Source: Chloroflexota bacterium (GTDB lineage: Bacteria > Chloroflexota > UBA6077). From it: DNA of 6,359 nucleotides. The stretch covers positions 1 through 6,359 of the forward strand of contig JAJYKO010000346.1 of NCBI GenBank assembly GCA_021788565.1. The letters are read 5' to 3'. A program made the translations under genes and the position numbers. Of the stretch, positions 1-6,359 are shown piece by piece. Every line of letters begins with the position of its first letter. The stretch's first letter is position 1. The notes below the pieces were generated by a model. It was not told the origin of the DNA. It was given only the letters and a program-made list of their open reading frames with translations, and did no database searches.

Positions 1-1449
1 GGCGGACACGTTCAGGATACCGTTGGCGTCGATGTCGAAGGTCACCTCGACCTGAGGGAGCCCGCGTGGCGCGGGCGGAATGCCGTCCAGGATGAACCGT
101 CCGAGGCTCTTGTTCTCCGAGGCCATCGGCCGCTCGCCCTGCAGCACGTGGATCTCGACGCTGGTCTGGCTGTCCGATGCGGTCGAGAAGATCTGGCTCT
201 TGGATGTGGGGATGGTGGTGTTCCGGTCAATCAGCCGGGTGGCCACGCCGCCCAGGGTCTCGATGCCCAGGGAGAGCGGCGTCACGTCCAACAGCAGGAC
301 GTCGCGCACCTCGCCCTTCAGCACGCCGGCCTGGATGGCGGCGCCGACAGCCACCACCTCGTCGGGGTTGACGCCCTTGTGAGGCTCCTTGCCGAACGCC
401 TTCCTCACGGCTTCCTGCACCGCCGGCATACGGGTCTGGCCGCCCACCAGGATCACTTCGTCCACCTGGGTGGCGCCAAAGCCTGCGTCGGCCAGCGCCT
501 GCTTCACCGGACCGATGCTCCGCTCGATCAGATCACCGGTTAGCTGCTCCAACTTGGCGCGGGTGAGCGTTATGGTCAGATGCTTGGGGCCGGTAGCGTC
601 GGCGGTGATGAACGGAAGGTTGACCTCCGTGGAAAGGGTGGATGACAGCTCAATCTTCGCCTTTTCCGCGGCTTCCTTCAGTCTCTGGAGCGCCATCCGG
701 TCCTGGCGCAGATCGATGCCATTTTCCTTCTTGAACTCGTCGGCCAACCAATCGATAACGCGCTGGTCGAAGTCGTCGCCACCGAGGTGCGTGTCACCGT
801 TGGTGGACTTCACCTCGAAGACGCCCTCGCCTAGCTGCAGTATCGAGATATCGAAAGTGCCCCCGCCCAGGTCGTAGACCGCGATGGTCTCGTCCTTCTT
901 CTTGTCGAGTCCGTAAGCCAGGGACGCTGCGGTGGGCTCGTTGATAATTCGGAGGACGTTCAGTCCGGCGATGGTGCCGGCATCCTTGGTGGCCTGCCGC
1001 TGGCTGTCGTTGAAGTAGGCGGGTACCGTGATAACCGCTTCCGTCACCTTCTCACCTAGGTAGGCCTCTGCATCCTGCTTGAGCTTCTGCAGGATCATCG
1101 CTGAGACTTCCGGGGGGGAGTATGCCTTCCCGCCCGTGTATACTCGCACGTCGCCGTTAGAAGCTTCGCCCATTTTGTAGGGCACAAGCTTCTTGTCGCG
1201 CTCCACGTGCGGGTCATTGAACTTTCGGCCCATGAAGCGCTTGATGGAAAAGATCGTGTTTTCGGGGTTGGTGATAGCCTGTCGTTTCGCTACCTGTCCA
1301 ACCAGCCGCTCGCCTGACTTAGATGTGGCCACCACCGAAGGCGTGAGCCGCCCACCCTCAGAATTAGGTATGACGGTGGGCTCGCCGCCCTCCATGACAG
1401 CCACCACCGAGTTTGTAGTACCAAGGTCAATTCCAATAACCCTCGGCAT
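1..1449 (-). CDS. dnaK: Molecular chaperone DnaK (Hsp70), C-terminus cut by window edge
   Basis: DnaK is the cytoplasmic ATP-dependent Hsp70 chaperone. It binds exposed hydrophobic segments and works with DnaJ and GrpE. The visible 483 codons cover the whole ATPase domain and most of the beta substrate-binding domain; about 130-150 residues (the helical lid and tail) lie beyond position 1. Hallmarks seen are [10 protein letters not shown] (5-14), the catalytic-type lysine in SIKRF (K70), INEPTAA (E171), [13 protein letters not shown] (191-203), [11 protein letters not shown] (332-342) and the interdomain linker [13 protein letters not shown] (383-395). Residues about 74-98 carry the longer loop found in proteobacterial-type DnaK and lacking in Bacillus and Actinobacteria. 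Two in-frame ATGs sit at 1455 and 1449. The second is chosen because AAAGGAG (1458-1464) is 8 bases from it but only 2 from the first. The gene is third in the hrcA-grpE-dnaK operon, 5 bases after grpE. Family identity is certain. Confidence 0.98.
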   Translation of the reverse strand, partial: MPRVIGIDLGTTNSVVAVMEGGEPTVIPNSEGGRLTPSVVATSKSGERLVGQVAKRQAITNPENTIFSIKRFMGRKFNDPHVERDKKLVPYKMGEASNGDVRVYTGGKAYSPPEVSAMILQKLKQDAEAYLGEKVTEAVITVPAYFNDSQRQATKDAGTIAGLNVLRIINEPTAASLAYGLDKKKDETIAVYDLGGGTFDISILQLGEGVFEVKSTNGDTHLGGDDFDQRVIDWLADEFKKENGIDLRQDRMALQRLKEAAEKAKIELSSTLSTEVNLPFITADATGPKHLTITLTRAKLEQLTGDLIERSIGPVKQALADAGFGATQVDEVILVGGQTRMPAVQEAVRKAFGKEPHKGVNPDEVVAVGAAIQAGVLKGEVRDVLLLDVTPLSLGIETLGGVATRLIDRNTTIPTSKSQIFSTASDSQTSVEIHVLQGERPMASENKSLGRFILDGIPPAPRGLPQVEVTFDIDANGILNVSA

Positions 1450-1454
1450 GCCCA

Positions 1455-2057
1455 TCACTCCTTTGATTGACTGTGATCAGATTTATTGCTGTAGTTCTTC
1501 TGCCTGCCCACCTTTACGATCGTGGGCCTGAGTACGCGATCATGAAGCCGGTAACCCTTCTGGAACTCCTGAACCACTACGTCGGTCTCACCCTCACCCT
1601 CTTCACGCATAACGGCCTCGTGCACGTGAGGGTCGAACTCCTTGCCGAGGGCATCGATGACGGTGACACCTTCCTGCTCCAGAATGGTCTGCAACTTCCT
1701 ATCTATCAGCCTTATTCCCTCGACCCAGCTCTGAGACTGGGCGTCCGCGGGGATCGAGCCGATAGCTCGCTCGAAATCGTCCAGGACCGGCACGATTTTG
1801 CGGATCAGTGCCGCGTTGGCGAACCTGGTGAGGTCCGCTCTCTCCTGCTCCGCGCGCCTCTTGAAATTGGCTAGGTCGGCCTCGGCGCGCTGCCAGTTGG
1901 CCAGATTTCTCTCCGCTTTCGCTTTCTCCTCCTCCAGCCTGCTCTGAGGGGTGCCCGAACCCGAATTAGCGGCTGTCTCGCCGGAGACCTCGTCTGCCAT
2001 GGACTTGGCCCGGTCGGCTGCCGTTCGCTCAGTGGCATCCTCGTGATTACCAGCCAT
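1455..2057 (-). CDS. grpE: GrpE nucleotide exchange factor
   Basis: GrpE is the homodimeric nucleotide exchange factor that releases ADP from DnaK and resets the chaperone cycle in the cytoplasm. The 200-residue product is of normal family length. It has a disordered acidic N-terminus (1-38), a long charged helix likely to form the dimeric coiled coil (about 40-80), the core FKRRAEQER...VLDDFERAI (65-99), and a C-terminal beta domain carrying the family signature FDPHVHEAV (141-149) followed by [16 protein letters not shown] (168-183). The ATG at 2057 is chosen: it lies one base after the hrcA TAG stop and has GGAGG 4 bases upstream. An upstream TTG at 2087 would overlap hrcA by 29 bases and add ten residues that do not resemble the family. 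It is the second gene of the operon, co-transcribed with and presumably coupled to hrcA and dnaK. Confidence 0.97.
   Translation of the reverse strand: MAGNHEDATERTAADRAKSMADEVSGETAANSGSGTPQSRLEEEKAKAERNLANWQRAEADLANFKRRAEQERADLTRFANAALIRKIVPVLDDFERAIGSIPADAQSQSWVEGIRLIDRKLQTILEQEGVTVIDALGKEFDPHVHEAVMREEGEGETDVVVQEFQKGYRLHDRVLRPTIVKVGRQKNYSNKSDHSQSKE
1458..1464 (-). promoter_or_regulatory. Shine-Dalgarno site of dnaK, inside the end of grpE
   Basis: The minus strand reads AAAGGAG here, overlapping the last sense codons of grpE, whose TGA stop is at 1457-1455. Spacing is 8 bases to the ATG at 1449 and 2 bases to the ATG at 1455. This decides the shorter start, giving an N-terminus of [10 protein letters not shown]. 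The TGATG overlap and buried ribosome site suggest that ribosomes ending grpE re-initiate on dnaK. Confidence 0.75.
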
Positions 2058-2058
2058 G

Positions 2059-3087
2059 CTACCTCCGCTGCTGCAACGATTGTTCAATGAGCCGGTCCAT
2101 CAGGTCTCCCATGAATCTGACCATGGACACGGTTCTCCAATATTTCATCCTCGTAGGACCGACGACCCCGAGCACGCCCGCGGCCTGGTCGGAGAGCCCG
2201 TAACGTCTGAGGATCACGCTCCAGCGCCGCATATCCTGATCCTGGTTCTCGCTTCCGATTACTACTCGCAGCTCTCCGGTGTCCAGCACTTCAGAGAATA
2301 GCGGCGCCAGCCTCGATCCATGGTGGAGGGCCTCCATCAGATCTATGACTCGGTCGACCCGTCCGAACTCGGGTTCGACAGAAACAAAATCGATGCCCTC
2401 GTATATGATGTCGCCCCCCCAGCTCCGCTGGCTCTGCTCTATCATCCTGGCCGCGGTGGTGGCTAGCTCTTGCTCCAATCCAGCAAGCTTGGCAGCCTCG
2501 CGGATCACCTGGGTTCCCGTCTTCCCCGCGAGGATCGTGCTCAGCTTGTTGGCGGTCTTGATCAACTCTTCCCGCTCCGCGGGCTGGTCCAGTCGCAGGA
2601 CGCGCTGCTGCAGAGAGCCGGACTGCATAATCAACACCACCAGGACGAGATCGCTGTCCACCGAGACCAGCTCTATCCGCTTGACCCTCTGCTCACGTGA
2701 GCGCAGCCTGGTCACCAGTGCCGCCGTCCGTGACATCTGGGCCATGACCGCCGCGGCCAACGGCACCCACTCGTCGATCTCGGCCTCAACCTGATGGAAC
2801 TGGTGCCAGATCGTCTGGGCTTCCACCGGACTGAGCCTCGTCTCGGTCATGAGGTGCTCTATGTAGTACCTGTAGCCGATGTCGGACGGCACGCGGCCCG
2901 CGGAGGTGTGGGGGTGAGTCAGCAGGCCCAACTCCTCCAGCTCCACAAGCTCGTTGCGTACCGTGGCGGAACTGAACTTGAGCCCCGGTTGCCCCGCGAT
3001 CTTCTCGGAGGGGATTGGGGTGGCAGTCTGCACGTAACTCTCCACGACCATCTTCAGGATCGCTCGCTGCCGCTCCGTCAGTTCCAC
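2059..3087 (-). CDS. hrcA: Heat-inducible transcription repressor HrcA
   Basis: HrcA is the repressor of class I heat-shock genes. It binds the CIRCE operator as a dimer and, in studied species, needs GroEL to stay active. The 342-residue product has the usual length. An N-terminal winged helix (about 1-75) contains the recognition-region block SSATVRNELVELEELGLL (39-56) and the wing THPHTSAGRVPSDIGYRYY (57-75). A GAF-like and dimerisation body follows, ending with VVIGSEN and the C-terminal hallmark GVLGVVGPTRMKYWRTV (about 303-319). The GTG at 3087 is preferred because AAGGA lies 7 bases upstream and the protein then begins VELTERQ, like other HrcA proteins. An in-frame GTG at 3123 adds 12 residues but has no ribosome site and nearly abuts CIRCE. 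It is the first gene of the operon, with a perfect CIRCE upstream, so it should repress itself. The family is certain; the start is moderately sure. Confidence 0.97.
   Translation of the reverse strand: MELTERQRAILKMVVESYVQTATPIPSEKIAGQPGLKFSSATVRNELVELEELGLLTHPHTSAGRVPSDIGYRYYIEHLMTETRLSPVEAQTIWHQFHQVEAEIDEWVPLAAAVMAQMSRTAALVTRLRSREQRVKRIELVSVDSDLVLVVLIMQSGSLQQRVLRLDQPAEREELIKTANKLSTILAGKTGTQVIREAAKLAGLEQELATTAARMIEQSQRSWGGDIIYEGIDFVSVEPEFGRVDRVIDLMEALHHGSRLAPLFSEVLDTGELRVVIGSENQDQDMRRWSVILRRYGLSDQAAGVLGVVGPTRMKYWRTVSMVRFMGDLMDRLIEQSLQQRR
2062..2066 (-). promoter_or_regulatory. Shine-Dalgarno site of grpE, inside the end of hrcA
   Basis: GGAGG on the minus strand lies within the last sense codons of hrcA. 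Four bases (the TAG stop plus C) separate it from the grpE ATG at 2057. The spacing is slightly short but the match is strong. It supports the 2057 start over the upstream in-frame TTG at 2087. Confidence 0.65.
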
Positions 3088-3094
3088 GTTCAGG

Positions 3095-3099
3095 TCCTT
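3095..3099 (-). promoter_or_regulatory. Shine-Dalgarno site of hrcA
   Basis: The minus strand reads GAAGGACC, with core AAGGA at these positions and 7 bases to the GTG at 3087. Nothing comparable precedes the alternative GTG at 3123, whose upstream bases are the AT-rich end of CIRCE. This is the main reason for the shorter HrcA. Confidence 0.6.
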
Positions 3100-3130
3100 C
3101 GGTTCCCCAACTCGGGCGCCCACTCAATAA

Positions 3131-3157
3131 TTAGCACTCTCATGGTGAGAGTGCTAA
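3131..3157 (-). promoter_or_regulatory. CIRCE operator (HrcA binding site)
   Basis: The sequence is a perfect inverted repeat, TTAGCACTC-N9-GAGTGCTAA, identical to the consensus CIRCE element in both 9-base arms and in the 9-base spacer. It sits 43 bases upstream of the chosen hrcA start. It covers the predicted transcription start, so bound HrcA would block initiation at the hrcA-grpE-dnaK promoter. In the mRNA the same palindrome can form a 5' hairpin, which in other species affects transcript stability. Confidence 0.97.
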
Positions 3158-3158
3158 T

Positions 3159-3187
3159 AAACTAACACTTGAGCGCTGTCCTGTCAA
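3159..3187 (-). promoter_or_regulatory. Vegetative-type promoter of the hrcA-grpE-dnaK operon
   Basis: The minus strand has a perfect -35 box TTGACA (3187-3182), a 17-base spacer and a weak -10 box TAGTTT (3164-3159; 3 of 6 matches to TATAAT). Transcription would start about 7 bases further on, inside CIRCE. This is the standard layout for CIRCE operons, which use the housekeeping sigma factor and are controlled by repression rather than a heat-shock sigma. The -35 assignment is strong and the exact -10 is less sure. Confidence 0.75.
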
Positions 3188-3784
3188 GTCTCCAGAGGGA
3201 TTGAAAACGACTGATTGCGGCGCGAGAGCCGAACTGACGGCCTTCCAGCAGAGCGGGAGATACAACCGCTCTGTGAACTCGTACCTGCGTCAGCGGCTTG
3301 GTTCACCGACTGCGTGGCGGTGTGGGAGAGTGGAGGCTTGGAAGTTGCGGCATGGAAGCAGCCTTGGCTGGGAGTGGCCGGCACCAGTGGATGGGGCAAG
3401 TAGGTTCGGGCATCGGCGGCATGGGTCCAGATCGTGGAGAGCTGGCGTCCGTCGGTGACGCCGACAATGGCCCGCCGGACGAGCCTCCCCGCGAGGCGGC
3501 AATCTCGGCGACCTCGTTGTTCTTGCCACGCCAGAGTTGGAACTGGGTCGTGCCCGCCGGTTCCTGGGTCGGAGTATAGGTGCAGCTCACCACGTTCTTG
3601 GGCCAGACCGCGACGTTGACGAACGCATTCCCGCCCGAATAGGCAGCATCCGCGGGGCGGCCGATGCGAGCGGGGGCGGGCAGAGGATCCAGGACCCGAG
3701 AAGCGTCGGACTTTGCGCCGTGGTGAGAGCAGCAAGCAGGAACTGCCGGCGGCTCATCGAGTTCTGCATCCTCATGTGATCCAT
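3184..3784 (-). pseudogene. Frameshifted remnant of a secreted (Tat-signal) protein gene, family not recognised
   Basis: I do not recognise the family. The frame from ATG 3784 (other in-frame ATGs at 3775, 3769, 3757) contains MSRRQFLLAALTTA, which fits the twin-arginine motif SRRxFL plus a hydrophobic stretch. Protein-like, GC3-rich sequence then moves to a second frame (about 3710-3490), which reads VLDPLPAPARIG, AYSGGNAFVNVAVWP, NVVSCTYTPTQEPAGTTQF and QLWRGKNNEVAEIA. It then moves to a third frame (about 3480-3300), with RRAIVGVTDGRQLSTIWTH and ADARTYLPHPLVPATPSQG. Each change puts the next codons one base earlier, as single-base deletions would. The third frame stops at 3186-3184, a TGA lying inside the hrcA -35 box, and becomes less coding-like after about 3300, so the 3' limit is uncertain. 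It could instead be an intact gene with sequencing errors, or chance open frames in GC-rich DNA. Confidence 0.45.
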
Positions 3785-4302
3785 GTGGTTCGTAGGGTTC
3801 TCGATTATGGTAGGCAGGCTAGCGCGCTGACCGGGGCGCTCGAGGGACGCACGGCCGCTCCGGCACGGTTCTCAACGGCTGGGGCACGGTCGGCGTTACG
3901 CTTGAGCTGCACATCTTCTCCGTTTCGTAGAGGCGACTTCCATGAACCTCGTTCGGACGGCCCACCTATTCAACGGGCGGGATCTAGAGAGGAACCTCCA
4001 TGTTCTGGGGTGTAACAGCTCCGCTACCGGCTCGCATTTAGGCTGTGTCACCCGTTCGGCAATGGCACTTGGCGCCAGGTTACGCCGCCGTCGGTCGTCG
4101 CCCAGAGGCCAGGTCCTTCGATATTGAGCGCCCATCCAACCTTCGCGTCGGCGAAGTGGACATCCACGAATTAGAGTGAATTTCGCAAGCAAGGACCGCG
4201 CAACCATCGATCGAACCTCCCGAGTCGTACCTACCTCCTAGGGTGCTGGCCGCGCATTACACCAGGAGTTGGTGCGCTGATCGGCCCAGCTCGCTTGAGT
4301 TC
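3785..4302. other. Gene-poor interval with one coding remnant
   Basis: No intact gene is supported in this 518-base stretch. It contains the orphan Asp-box fragment at 4048-4170. Upstream of that fragment, on the minus strand, is a ribosome-site-like GGAGG (4220-4216) 8 bases before an ATG at 4207. The 103-codon frame from that ATG has arginine at about a fifth of its residues, as expected of an out-of-frame reading. A -10-like CATAAT (3809-3804) precedes the Tat-signal remnant, but no good -35 box accompanies it. There is a small hairpin, CACCA-N5-TGGTG (4260-4274), without a T-run. I see nothing further in 3785-4047. Confidence 0.5.
4048..4170 (-). pseudogene. Orphan C-terminal Asp-box (BNR / Ycf48-like) fragment
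   Basis: On the minus strand, 39 codons from GTG 4167 to the TGA at 4050-4048 read as a propeller blade end: VDVHFADAKVGWALNIEGPG followed by LWATTDGGVTWRQVPLPNG. The pattern 'V-F-D...GWA...G-LW-TTDGG-TW' is typical of Asp-box repeats in sialidase-like and Ycf48-type beta-propellers. Third codon positions are GC-rich, as in the neighbouring genes. The frame is closed upstream by TAA at 4173-4171, and no ribosome site precedes the GTG, so it cannot be a complete gene. It is most simply the tail of a lost propeller gene, possibly a paralogue of the large protein encoded immediately upstream (4303-6359). No function is expected for the fragment itself. Confidence 0.6.
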
Positions 4303-6359
4303 TCATCGCGTGCAGCGCACGTCATCCAGCCGCACGCCGTGCGGGGTTGGCGTACTGTTCGGCGAGTTGCTACCCTCCAGCCACCACAGCCGATCCCCGG
4401 CAGCCCGCAGTGAGCCGGGCTCGGCCTGCGCTGGAACGTCGGTGACCGGACACCAATTCGACGCTCCCTGCGACAGAAGCTGCCAGGGTCCACCTCCGGA
4501 TGGTTGTGCGAGGAGTGCGCCGTTTGGCAGGAAGTAGGCCGAGTAGGGGAGAGGTTCGTCGCTCTGTCCAGGCAAGGGAGGCAGGGCTACCACCATCCAC
4601 GTCTGTCCACCGTCGTGGGAGAGGAGCAGCGGGTACGACCCTTCTGTCGCAGGGTTGCCGCTGAGCAGCGCCACCGTGCTAGGCCCGAGGCCCACCAAGT
4701 CGTTGCTGTCGCAGCCGTTCGCGCCGCTCGGCCAGGCCGGCGTCGACCAGGTATGTCCCCCGTCCTGTGAGATCTCGATGGGCTGGAAGTACCCATGCAT
4801 CGCGCAGGAGCCGATCCCCGAGGGGAGGGGACCCCAGCGGACGCATGGTCCACCGGCCGGGCAGTCCAGCTGGAAAGGGGTCCAGCTTCGGCCCCCGTCG
4901 GTCGTCTGCTCGACGGCGCTATTGGTCTTGCTGGTTGCCGGCACATTAATCGACGGGGCGCTGCCGAACGATGCCTGGACGCCGTGGCCGGACAGCTGGA
5001 AGCCACCGAACTGGCCCAGAGTGAAGCCCGATGGCGCCGGCACCGGACTCCACGTCCGGCCGTTATCCGCGGTCACGTAGCCAACGTAGAAAGTCGGCGG
5101 GGCACCCTCGTTCTTCTTGAAAGCGGGGAACGCGGCATAGAGGCTCTCGGGACGATCGGGATCGAGCGCGACCGCCGAGCATGTCGCCGGAGGGGAACCA
5201 GAATCGAAGATCGAGAAGTCGGTTGTCGCCGCAACGCTGGCGACGCCGGCCGTCGGCACGGTCGCCCAGGTCGTGCCTCCGTCGGTCGAGACGTCGATCG
5301 CGCCTGGCGCACAGAACGCAAGCCGCTTGGGGTCGGTCGGATCGGCGAAGAAAGGCTGATCGAGACCGCCGGTCTGGATCCAGAGCGGCTGCAGTTGGCC
5401 GAGCGACGCCCAGGAAGGGGCCGCCGTAACCTGGAAGGTGGTGGGAGCCAGCGTGACGCGCTCAGCGAAGGTCCCCTTGTTCAGCGGTGTTATCGTGATG
5501 CCCGGCGAGGTGACCGCGGTCGACGGTTGGGGCTCGTCGAGGATCGACTCGAGGGCAATGGTGTAGCCGCCGGGACCGAGGAGGCCCAAGGACGGGATCG
5601 ACTGCGGGACTCGGAACGACCCGGAGAGGTCGCCGTTGAGCGCTTGCTGTACTTGGCCCAACTGCGGCATGTAGGTGCTCGCGGCACCACCGTTCTCGAG
5701 GACGAGCGAGTAGCCGGACGACTGCCCCGCGTCGATCTGGTTGAGTGGCGCCCAGCCCCGGACCTGAACGAGGGTACCGGGAGGGCCCGACGCTGGAGCG
5801 AGCTGCAGCCCGGCGACCAGCCCGCTCTGCGGGGGAGCCGGCCCAGTCAGGTGGAAGGTCGCACTCGCCTGGGCTGTCTGAAGGCCGCAGGGGTTGAAGC
5901 CCGAACTTGGCGCAAGACACTGGACTCCTACGAGGTAATCACCTGGGCTCGGGGCATGTGGGCCGTCCGCCTCCAGCCAGGAGGTAGCCGGCACGGTGAA
6001 TTGCATCGTGAAGTGGCCGGACTGGTCAGGCGACCAGGTCACCCGCAGGAACTGCTCGTTGAGCCCTCCTGGGCACGCTCCCCAACACACGTTGGCAGAG
6101 CCCAAGGCGAGGTTCTTCTGGGCCTCCGCGGCCGACGGACCGCCAGGGAGGAATCCGCTGATCTGGACGACCGTCCCGGTTGGGCCGGAATCCGGCGAGA
6201 GGGCGATCCAGGAGCCGGACGTGGCTGCCGGCGGCGAAGGACTCGGGGCGGCGGACGGCGGGGCAGTGGTGGCTGTCACCTTCGCGCTCTCGATGCGCCA
6301 GCCGAGCTGATCGAAGGGTGGGATGTTCGCCCGATGTGCGGTGTAGGTCCCCTTGTATG
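4303..6359 (-). CDS. Large Asp-box beta-propeller protein with Ig-like modules, 5' end beyond window
   Basis: The frame is open from the window edge to the TGA at 4305-4303, giving 684 visible residues. A GTG at 6279 is not a convincing start: the frame continues upstream for 26 sensible codons (YKGTYTAHRANIPPFDQLGW...) and there is no proper ribosome site. Numbering from that GTG: a Pro/Ala/Ser/Thr linker (2-22); Ig-like module 1 starting WIALSPDSGPTGTVVQISGF (24-43), to about 145; module 2 starting LQLAPASGPPGTLVQVRGW (158-176), to about 265; then a propeller with Asp boxes STDGGTTW (331), TADNGRTW (403), TTDGGRSW (459), SQDGGHTW (504) and SHDGGQTW (554). The 12 cysteines suggest an oxidising, extracytoplasmic location. 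Asp boxes stabilise propeller blades and occur in sialidases and in many non-enzymatic surface proteins. No sialidase RIP motif is visible, so enzyme activity is not supported. Substrate and role are unknown. Confidence 0.88.
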   Translation of the reverse strand, partial: YKGTYTAHRANIPPFDQLGWRIESAKVTATTAPPSAAPSPSPPAATSGSWIALSPDSGPTGTVVQISGFLPGGPSAAEAQKNLALGSANVCWGACPGGLNEQFLRVTWSPDQSGHFTMQFTVPATSWLEADGPHAPSPGDYLVGVQCLAPSSGFNPCGLQTAQASATFHLTGPAPPQSGLVAGLQLAPASGPPGTLVQVRGWAPLNQIDAGQSSGYSLVLENGGAASTYMPQLGQVQQALNGDLSGSFRVPQSIPSLGLLGPGGYTIALESILDEPQPSTAVTSPGITITPLNKGTFAERVTLAPTTFQVTAAPSWASLGQLQPLWIQTGGLDQPFFADPTDPKRLAFCAPGAIDVSTDGGTTWATVPTAGVASVAATTDFSIFDSGSPPATCSAVALDPDRPESLYAAFPAFKKNEGAPPTFYVGYVTADNGRTWSPVPAPSGFTLGQFGGFQLSGHGVQASFGSAPSINVPATSKTNSAVEQTTDGGRSWTPFQLDCPAGGPCVRWGPLPSGIGSCAMHGYFQPIEISQDGGHTWSTPAWPSGANGCDSNDLVGLGPSTVALLSGNPATEGSYPLLLSHDGGQTWMVVALPPLPGQSDEPLPYSAYFLPNGALLAQPSGGGPWQLLSQGASNWCPVTDVPAQAEPGSLRAAGDRLWWLEGSNSPNSTPTPHGVRLDDVRCTR
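4597..5289 (-). repeat. Five Asp-box (BNR) repeats within the propeller gene
   Basis: Five copies of the protein motif S/T-x-D-x-G-x-T/S-W lie at 5266-5289, 5050-5073, 4882-4905, 4747-4770 and 4597-4620. Spacings are 72, 56, 45 and 50 residues, in the range of single propeller blades. Copy 2 has Asn in place of the first Gly (DNG). These are protein-level repeats rather than DNA direct repeats, as codons differ between copies. Confidence 0.85.

Noticed and set aside
80..877. Overlapping plus-strand open frames opposite dnaK (80-382, 148-543, 389-877)
   Set aside because: They are antisense shadows of an unmistakable dnaK reading frame in GC-rich DNA and show no recognisable domain of their own.
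2055..2087. TTG 2087 as grpE start
   Set aside because: It would overlap hrcA by 29 bases and add unconserved residues, whereas ATG 2057 has GGAGG just upstream.
2279..2794. 171-codon plus-strand frame opposite hrcA
   Set aside because: Its composition is Ser/Arg-rich, it has no motif, and it lies wholly opposite conserved hrcA codons.
3184..3735. 183-codon minus-strand frame taken as one intact gene
   Set aside because: Only its middle part (about 3480-3300) looks protein-like. The first part is Arg-rich and out of frame with the more convincing middle frame of the remnant, and no start signal supports it.
3804..3809. CATAAT as a -10 box for the Tat-signal remnant
   Set aside because: It is a good hexamer but has no acceptable -35 box at 16-18 bases (best is CGGTCA, 3 of 6). 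It is mentioned only in the interval note.
3896..4207. 103-codon minus-strand frame with GGAGG 8 bases before ATG 4207
   Set aside because: Arginine makes up about a fifth of the residues, it is out of frame with the clear Asp-box fragment it overlaps, and no domain is visible. The ribosome-site match alone is not enough.
4260..4274. Possible terminator hairpin after the propeller gene (CACCA-N5-TGGTG)
   Set aside because: A five-pair stem without a following T-run is too weak to call.
5462..5920. 152-codon minus-strand frame within the propeller gene
   Set aside because: It is an Arg/Pro-rich alternative frame of the clearly coding 4303-6359 frame.
4303..6359. Calling the propeller protein an exo-alpha-sialidase
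   Set aside because: Asp boxes alone are not diagnostic. No RIP arginine motif or other sialidase catalytic signature is visible in the window.

Overview
All supported genes in this window lie on the minus strand. Reading 5' to 3' along that strand, they run from position 6359 down to position 1. The organism is probably a GC-rich bacterium of the Chloroflexota or a neighbouring phylum. This is inferred from three things: a Gram-positive-style hrcA-grpE-dnaK operon under a perfect CIRCE operator, a DnaK that nevertheless carries the long form of the ATPase-domain segment absent from Bacillus and Actinobacteria DnaK, and secreted Asp-box propeller proteins. No 16S or other direct marker is present, so the assignment is tentative.

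Positions 1-3187 hold a compact class I heat-shock operon. A promoter with a perfect TTGACA box and a perfect CIRCE palindrome (3131-3157) precede hrcA (repressor), grpE (nucleotide exchange factor) and dnaK (Hsp70). The genes are 1 and 5 bases apart and almost certainly translationally coupled. dnaK runs off the window after 483 codons, and dnaJ would be expected beyond the edge. HrcA binds CIRCE and represses its own operon, while GrpE and DnaK form the chaperone machine, so the unit is self-regulating.

Positions 4303-6359 hold most of a large, probably exported protein: a Pro/Ala/Ser/Thr linker, two Ig-like (IPT/TIG-type) modules and a C-terminal beta-propeller with five Asp-box (BNR) motifs. 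Its frame is open to the window edge, so the true start is outside.

Between these two blocks (3188-4302) no intact gene is convincing. The stretch holds what look like gene remnants: an orphan 39-codon Asp-box C-terminus ending in a stop (4048-4170), and a twin-arginine signal-peptide start whose protein-like sequence continues through three reading frames (about 3784 to 3300). The region looks like a zone of decayed secreted-protein genes upstream of the heat-shock operon. I see no RNA genes, CRISPR arrays, insertion sequences or convincing terminators. Apart from the remnant zone and the incomplete propeller gene, the window is ordinary.
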